A DNA stretch of 36,038 nt from Sporosarcina beigongshangi (GTDB lineage Bacteria; Actinomycetota; Actinomycetes; Actinomycetales; Micrococcaceae), in NCBI RefSeq assembly GCF_016820535.1, contig NZ_JADHDY010000012.1:118322-154359 (forward strand), given 5' to 3'. Positions within the stretch are counted from its first letter, which is position 1; every line of letters begins with the position of its first letter. Shown piece by piece: positions 32,078-36,038 of the stretch. A program made the translations under genes and the position numbers. The notes under the pieces were generated by a model. The model made no database searches. It had not been told where the DNA came from and worked only from the letters and a program-made list of their open reading frames with translations.

Positions 32078-34303
32078 CTAGTCCTTCTTTTTGTCGTCGG
32101 CGGGCTTGTCCTCGCTGGCGTTCTTGTCCTTGCTGGTGTCCTTCGGGTCTTCCTTGGGCTTGATCGGGGCCGGCGGGTAGACCATGCTGGCCGGCGGCTG
32201 GGGGAATGCTCCGACGTCGAACCAGCCGGCCATCGCGTTCATGTAGCCCTGCCAGGCCTTGCCCGCGTAGGTGGCGCCGTCAACGTAGTCAAGGCGCTGG
32301 TTTGCGATGAGCTTGCCGTTGTTTGAGTCATTCTTGTTTTCCGGGCTGCCAAGCCAGGAGGTCGTGACGAGGCCGCGTGTGTAGCCTGTGGTCCAAGTGT
32401 GCTGGGAATCGTTGGTGGTGCCGGTCTTGGCTGCTGCGGGGTACTGCAGCGGGATTTCGAAGCCGGAACCTTGAGTCAGAACCTGCTGCAGCACCGAGTT
32501 CACGCCGGCGGCGACCTCTGGCTTGACCGTCTGGCTGCAGTTGGCGGGCGGCACGGGGAGGGGTTCGCCCTTGGCATTGGTGATGGAGATCAGGGCGATG
32601 GGATCGCAGTGGATGCCGTCTGCGGCAAAGGTGGCGAAGGCCGAGGCCATGGTCAGCGGGGCGACCTCGCCGGAACCGAGCAGTGAGGAGACGTTGTCCA
32701 GGTTGTAGGGCTGATTGGGGTCGGTTCCGTTGTGGATGCCTGTAGCCGTCATCATCTTCTGGATGTTGCACAGGTCCAGCTTGGCGGCCGTGGCAAAGGT
32801 GGCGGTGTTGAGGGAGTTGTACAGGCCCTCGCGGGCGGTGACGCGCCGGTAGAAGTTGGGGCCAGCGTTTTGCAGGTCGCTGGCGCCTGGGTAGTTGTTG
32901 TCATAGATGCCGCTGGACACGCCGCAGCTGTTCTGCCAAGGGAAGCCCAGGGGGTACTTGCGCACCGAGGCGTCGACGATGTCATCCGTGCGGTGTCCGG
33001 AATTGAGCCATTCGGCAAAGGTAAAGGGTTTGATGGTTGAGCCGACATCGAAGCCGCCGGCGCCTCCCAGCGGATTGCCATTCTTGTCGAAACTGTCCAC
33101 GTTGAAGTTGTAGTCCGAGGAGAACTGTCCCTCCGGGGCGGAAATCTTGGTGTTCTGTGCCATGGCCAGGATCTTGCCGGTGCCCGGCTGGACCGTGACG
33201 AGCGACTGGCCCACGCGGTCCGGGTTGTTGTCCATGGGCGTGAAATTGGCGAACTGGGCCTGGGCGGCATCCTGCAGGCCGGGATCCAGGGTGGTGGTGA
33301 TGGTCAGGCCGCCCTGTTCCAGCAGCTTGCGGCGGGCTTCGGGGCTGTCGCCGTAGGCAGGGTCGTTGACAATCAGGTAGGTGACGTAGTCACAGAAGTA
33401 CTCGGCACGGGTGGCGGAAACACAACCGAGCTTGTTGGGCTGGATGTTCAGGTCCACGCCGGATGCCACGGCCTCGTCGTGCTGCTTGGCATCGATCATG
33501 CCCTGGTCGAGCATGTGGTCCAGCACCAGGTTGCGGCGGGAGATGGCATTCTCCGGGTTGGCCACCGGATCGTAGAAACTGGGGCTGTTGACCACGCCGG
33601 CCAGCAGGGCAGACTGCTGCAGGTTGAGGTCGGCGGCATGGGCGCCAAAGTAGAAGTTGGCGGCAGCTTCAATGCCGTAGTTGTTGTTGGCGAACAGCAC
33701 CAGGTTCAGGTAGCCCTGCAGGATCTCGTCCTTGCTGAGCTTTTTCTCGACGGAGATGGCGAGCTTGATCTCCCGCACCTTGTCTTCAATCTTTTTGTCG
33801 TCACCCAGCTTGACCTTGTCATTTTCGCCGTTGGCAGCGTAGGTCTGGATGATGACGTTGTTGACGTACTGCTGGGTGATGGTGGAGGCACCCTGGCGTC
33901 CGCCACCCTTCGCCATGGACGTGACGGCGCGCATCAGGCCCCGGGTGTCGATGCCGCCGTGCTCGTAGTACCGTGCATCCTCCACCGCGACGATGGCGTT
34001 CTTCATGTGCTCGGAGATCTTGTCCAGGGGCACCTCGGTGCGGTTCTGGTTGTAGAACGTGGCTATGAGCGAGCCGTCCGACGCCAAAATCTTGGATGAC
34101 AGGGCGGGCGTGCCAATCGTCATCTCAGCGGGAATGTCATCGAACATGGTGAGGCCGGACGTGGTCGCACCACCTGCGAGTGCCACTGCCGGAACCATCA
34201 GACCTGCCACGAGGACGCCGCAAACAGAACTGATGCCCAAGAAGGCGACCAATTTGCCCAGCGTTGTGGCGGTATCGAAAATGGGGTGTTTTTTTGCTGC
34301 CAT
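32078..34303 (-). CDS. class A penicillin-binding protein (PonA2-type)
   Basis: A 741-residue bifunctional peptidoglycan synthase. A membrane helix lies at about 17-45. The glycosyltransferase (GT51) domain has catalytic E108 in AVEDARYYEHGG, plus GASTITQQYVNN and the KEI-type repeats of the family. The transpeptidase domain has S422 in GSTIKPF, SLNTA (S-x-N) and K626-T-G (AAKTGTTN). It polymerises glycan strands and cross-links stem peptides at the outer membrane face. The C-terminus is a short Pro then Lys/Asp/Glu-rich tail; I see no PASTA domain, which M. tuberculosis PonA2 has. TAAACT lies 6 nt before the ATG, so the transcript may be leaderless. Divergent from the DUF4177 gene by only 36 bp. 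Confidence 0.96.
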   Translation of the reverse strand: MAAKKHPIFDTATTLGKLVAFLGISSVCGVLVAGLMVPAVALAGGATTSGLTMFDDIPAEMTIGTPALSSKILASDGSLIATFYNQNRTEVPLDKISEHMKNAIVAVEDARYYEHGGIDTRGLMRAVTSMAKGGGRQGASTITQQYVNNVIIQTYAANGENDKVKLGDDKKIEDKVREIKLAISVEKKLSKDEILQGYLNLVLFANNNYGIEAAANFYFGAHAADLNLQQSALLAGVVNSPSFYDPVANPENAISRRNLVLDHMLDQGMIDAKQHDEAVASGVDLNIQPNKLGCVSATRAEYFCDYVTYLIVNDPAYGDSPEARRKLLEQGGLTITTTLDPGLQDAAQAQFANFTPMDNNPDRVGQSLVTVQPGTGKILAMAQNTKISAPEGQFSSDYNFNVDSFDKNGNPLGGAGGFDVGSTIKPFTFAEWLNSGHRTDDIVDASVRKYPLGFPWQNSCGVSSGIYDNNYPGASDLQNAGPNFYRRVTAREGLYNSLNTATFATAAKLDLCNIQKMMTATGIHNGTDPNQPYNLDNVSSLLGSGEVAPLTMASAFATFAADGIHCDPIALISITNAKGEPLPVPPANCSQTVKPEVAAGVNSVLQQVLTQGSGFEIPLQYPAAAKTGTTNDSQHTWTTGYTRGLVTTSWLGSPENKNDSNNGKLIANQRLDYVDGATYAGKAWQGYMNAMAGWFDVGAFPQPPASMVYPPAPIKPKEDPKDTSKDKNASEDKPADDKKKD

Positions 34304-34339
34304 TTTTCCAGTTTACCGGCAGGGGCTACGCTTTGACGT
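34304..34339. promoter_or_regulatory. 36-bp divergent promoter with two back-to-back -10 elements
   Basis: On the minus strand TAAACT (34315-34310) is 6 nt before the penicillin-binding protein ATG; on the plus strand TACGCT (34327-34332) is 7 nt before the DUF4177 ATG. Neither gene has a normal ribosome site apart from GGAAAA touching the minus-strand ATG. The -35 region of each promoter would have to overlap the other gene's -10 or start codon, so the two are likely to compete. Confidence 0.5.
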
Positions 34340-34495
34340 ATGACCAAATGGGAGTACTCTACAATTCCGCTGATTATTCACAACACCAAGGCCATCCTCG
34401 ACAGTTGGGGAGACGAAGGCTGGGAGCTGGTCCAGGTGGTTCCCGGACCCGACGGCCGCGGCCTGGTGGCCTACTTGAAGCGGGAGAAGGCGTAA
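34340..34495 (+). CDS. DUF4177 small protein
   Basis: A 51-residue protein (MTKWEYSTIPLIIHNTKAIL, then DSWGDEGWELVQVVPGPDGR, GLVAYLKREKA). The W-E-Y start and the WGDEGWELVQV core are typical of DUF4177, a small cytoplasmic family of unknown function. It ends 2 nt before the RidA-family gene. The same neighbour order (small DUF4177, RidA-like) occurs beside ponA2 in mycobacteria, which supports it being a real gene despite its size. The ATG is 7 nt after TACGCT, implying leaderless translation. Confidence 0.92.
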   Translation: MTKWEYSTIPLIIHNTKAILDSWGDEGWELVQVVPGPDGRGLVAYLKREKA

Positions 34496-34497
34496 CC

Positions 34498-34983
34498 ATG
34501 ACAACCGCGTCAAATCAAGGTTCTTCACGCATTGAGGCCCGTCTTGCGGAGCTCGGTCTGGCCCTTCCGCCCGTCGCCGCACCTGTTGCCGCCTACGTGC
34601 CCGCCGTCATTTCCGGCAACCACGTCTACACCTCCGGCCAGCTGCCTTTCATCGACGGAAAACTCACAGCAACCGGAAAAGTTGGCGCCGAGATTTCCGC
34701 TGAGGACGCAAAATCCATGGCTGCAACCTCCGCAATCAACGCCATTGCCGCCCTGAAGAGCGTCATCGGCGACCTTGACCGCATCACACGCATCGTCAAG
34801 GTGGTCGGTTTCGTGGCCTCTGACCCCTCCTTCACCGGCCAGCCGGGCGTCATCAATGGCGCCTCCGAGCTCTTGGGTGAAGTATTTGGCGAGGCAGGCA
34901 TCCACGCACGCTCCGCCGTCGGGGTGGCCGTGCTGCCCCTTGACTCTCCCGTTGAGGTTGAGCTGGTTGCAGAATTCCAGTAA
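34498..34983 (+). CDS. RidA/YjgF-family protein
   Basis: A 161-residue protein of the Rid family (YjgF/YER057c/UK114 fold), whose best-known members hydrolyse reactive enamines/imines made by PLP enzymes. Visible: YVPAVISGNHVYTSGQLPF, the AAISAINAIAALKSVIGDLD-type helix (here TSAINAIAALKSVIGDL), VVGFVASDPSF, and GIHARSAVGVAVLPLDSPVEVE (in part HARSAVGVAVLPL). The conserved Arg that binds the carboxylate in archetypal RidA is probably the one in HARSAVG; whether this longer subgroup is an active deaminase is unclear. GGAGAAGG precedes the ATG at 34498. Confidence 0.9.
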   Translation: MTTASNQGSSRIEARLAELGLALPPVAAPVAAYVPAVISGNHVYTSGQLPFIDGKLTATGKVGAEISAEDAKSMAATSAINAIAALKSVIGDLDRITRIVKVVGFVASDPSFTGQPGVINGASELLGEVFGEAGIHARSAVGVAVLPLDSPVEVELVAEFQ

Positions 34984-34990
34984 CACCCCC

Positions 34991-35896
34991 GTGGGGACGC
35001 GCCGCTTCCCGTTGAGCGCACACCAGCAGGAAGCCGCGCAGGCGTGGCTGGAATTTGGCGAACGCACGCCGAGCAAGCCGCGCCAGGCATCGTCGGTGGT
35101 GCTGTTGAAAGACAGCGCCGCCGGCCTGCAGACTTTTTTGACGTACCGACCGGGCGAGTCGCCGCTGGGGACGGTCGCCTTTCCCGGCGGCACCATTGAG
35201 GCCGCGGACGACGACGTTACGGGCTGGGTGGGTCCCGCGCCGGCCATGTGGGCCAAGAGCCTGGGGACGGATGACATCGGCCTGGCCAAGCGCCATGTGG
35301 TGGCGGCCATCCGGGAACTGTTTGAAGAGACCGGCATCCTGCTGGCCGGCGCCGACGCGTCGTCGCTGGTGGAAAACAACTCCGGGCCGGAATGGATGCG
35401 GATGCGGGAATCCATTGCCACGCAGGAGTCCACCTTCGCCCAGCTGCTGGAACGCTACAGCCTGGCGCTGCGCACCGACCTGCTCAAGCCGCTGAACCAC
35501 TGGACGAGCCCGGATTTTGCCCACCGGCGCTTTGACACGCGCTACTTTGCCGCTGCACGCCCCGTCAATCAGGAACCGTCGCTGCTGGGCAGCAAGGGCG
35601 TGTGGGGCCGCTGGGCCAGCGCCGGAGACATCCTGGCGCAGCGCGCCACCACGGCGCTGGGCGACGAGATCGGCCAGCCCAACACCTCCGGCCAGGCCCT
35701 GGGCGAGCTGGTGGTGCCGGGCGTGGAGGTCATCCTGGAGAAGATCGCCGCAGCCCGCGGCTGCATCGCCTACCTGAACCACAAACGCCCCATCAACGAG
35801 TACCGGCCCAAACTGGTGGTGGGTGATGACGGCAGCTTCAGCCTAGAGGTGGCCACCGCGCCCGCCTCCGAGGGCGCGGCCTGCCGCGAGCGGTAG
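34991..35896 (+). CDS. NUDIX hydrolase with an insertion inside the Nudix box
   Basis: About 301 residues. The Nudix fold starts with ASSVVLLKD and PLGTVAFPGGTIE, and the catalytic helix AIRELFEETGILL carries the metal-binding R-E-x-x-E-E. Between the FPGG glycine and the REL arginine there are about 41 residues instead of the usual 13, so an insertion of roughly 28 residues interrupts the canonical GX5EX7REUXEEXGU box. This is the arrangement seen in NUDT19-like CoA/acyl-CoA diphosphatases. The substrate is likely a nucleoside-diphosphate-linked compound, possibly CoA esters. The start is uncertain: GTG at 34991 is used; TTG at 35012 and TTG codons overlapping the RidA gene are alternatives. 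It is in an operon with RidA. Confidence 0.85.
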   Translation: MGTRRFPLSAHQQEAAQAWLEFGERTPSKPRQASSVVLLKDSAAGLQTFLTYRPGESPLGTVAFPGGTIEAADDDVTGWVGPAPAMWAKSLGTDDIGLAKRHVVAAIRELFEETGILLAGADASSLVENNSGPEWMRMRESIATQESTFAQLLERYSLALRTDLLKPLNHWTSPDFAHRRFDTRYFAAARPVNQEPSLLGSKGVWGRWASAGDILAQRATTALGDEIGQPNTSGQALGELVVPGVEVILEKIAAARGCIAYLNHKRPINEYRPKLVVGDDGSFSLEVATAPASEGAACRER

Positions 35897-36038
35897 GTTG
35901 TTTTTTCGCATCGGCCACCACGCCTGCGCATGGTTTTCCAAGAATGGTGCGCAACTCCTGGGGTTGCGAAAATTGTCAAGCTGTGTTGAGTCACTTGGTT
36001 GTGGTTTGTGGTTTGGGGAGATTGATCCCGACGTGTTT
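35897..36038. other. intergenic end of the window with a weak hairpin
   Basis: No gene is seen. CGCAAC (35950-35955) pairs with GTTGCG (35963-35968), followed by AAAATTGT, a possible weak terminator for the NUDIX gene. The last 70 bases are unusually T/G-rich on the plus strand. By synteny with other actinobacteria a metallo-beta-lactamase-fold gene and crp may lie further right, outside the window. Confidence 0.4.

Overview
This is a high-GC chromosomal window from an actinobacterium, most likely Arthrobacter or a close relative in the Micrococcaceae. The evidence is strong G/C at third codon positions, actinobacterial families (DUF3073, Septum_form, sterol-carrier-like, DUF6541, PonA2-type locus), GTG/TTG starts, and many apparently leaderless genes. 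I see no prophage, insertion sequence, CRISPR array or plasmid function. Almost all of it reads as core chromosome, with a chitin-degradation block as the most accessory part.

Layout. 1-1.5 kb (minus strand): a small Cro/CI-type regulator with its membrane partner, and a TipA-like MerR regulator. 1.6-4.4 kb: clpB, behind a SigH/SigR-like promoter overlapped by an HspR (HAIR) operator. 4.5-7.4 kb: a secreted/membrane Septum_form protein, DUF3073, and a LytR_C protein. 7.6-11.7 kb (plus strand): a two-component system, then an ECF sigma factor / putative membrane anti-sigma / lipoprotein operon. 11.8-18.8 kb: purine genes in two divergent groups (purF-purM on minus; purD-purC on plus), separated by a small membrane protein, a sterol-carrier-like protein and an L-asparaginase II. 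18.8-22.6 kb (minus): an XRE-TPR regulator, a large DUF6541 membrane protein and a YjdM/PhnA-type zinc-ribbon protein. 22.7-30.3 kb (plus): a large LuxR-type regulator followed by two secreted multi-domain GH18 chitinases. 30.3-30.9 kb: a gene-free stretch full of hairpins. 30.9-34.3 kb (minus): tRNA-Pro(CGG), a metallophosphoesterase and a class A penicillin-binding protein. 34.3-35.9 kb (plus): DUF4177, a RidA-family protein and a NUDIX hydrolase.

How the genes may work together. The chitinases carry CBM5/12 chitin-binding modules joined by Thr-Pro-Asp linkers. Their upstream regions share a conserved promoter-like module and each has a stem-loop placed 22-24 nt before the start codon, so they look co-regulated; the LuxR protein just upstream is a candidate regulator. 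In the second chitinase the module contains a CRP/GlxR-like palindrome.

The most unusual non-coding signal is a set of 66-68 bp hairpin elements that begin AAAATG and end CATTT(T/C). All three lie between convergent transcription units (6743-6810, 11727-11794, 30636-30701). The first two have the same length and share about 72% of positions, conserved mainly in the stems. A second theme is the number of genes whose -10-like hexamer sits 6-7 nt before the start codon, predicting leaderless mRNAs.
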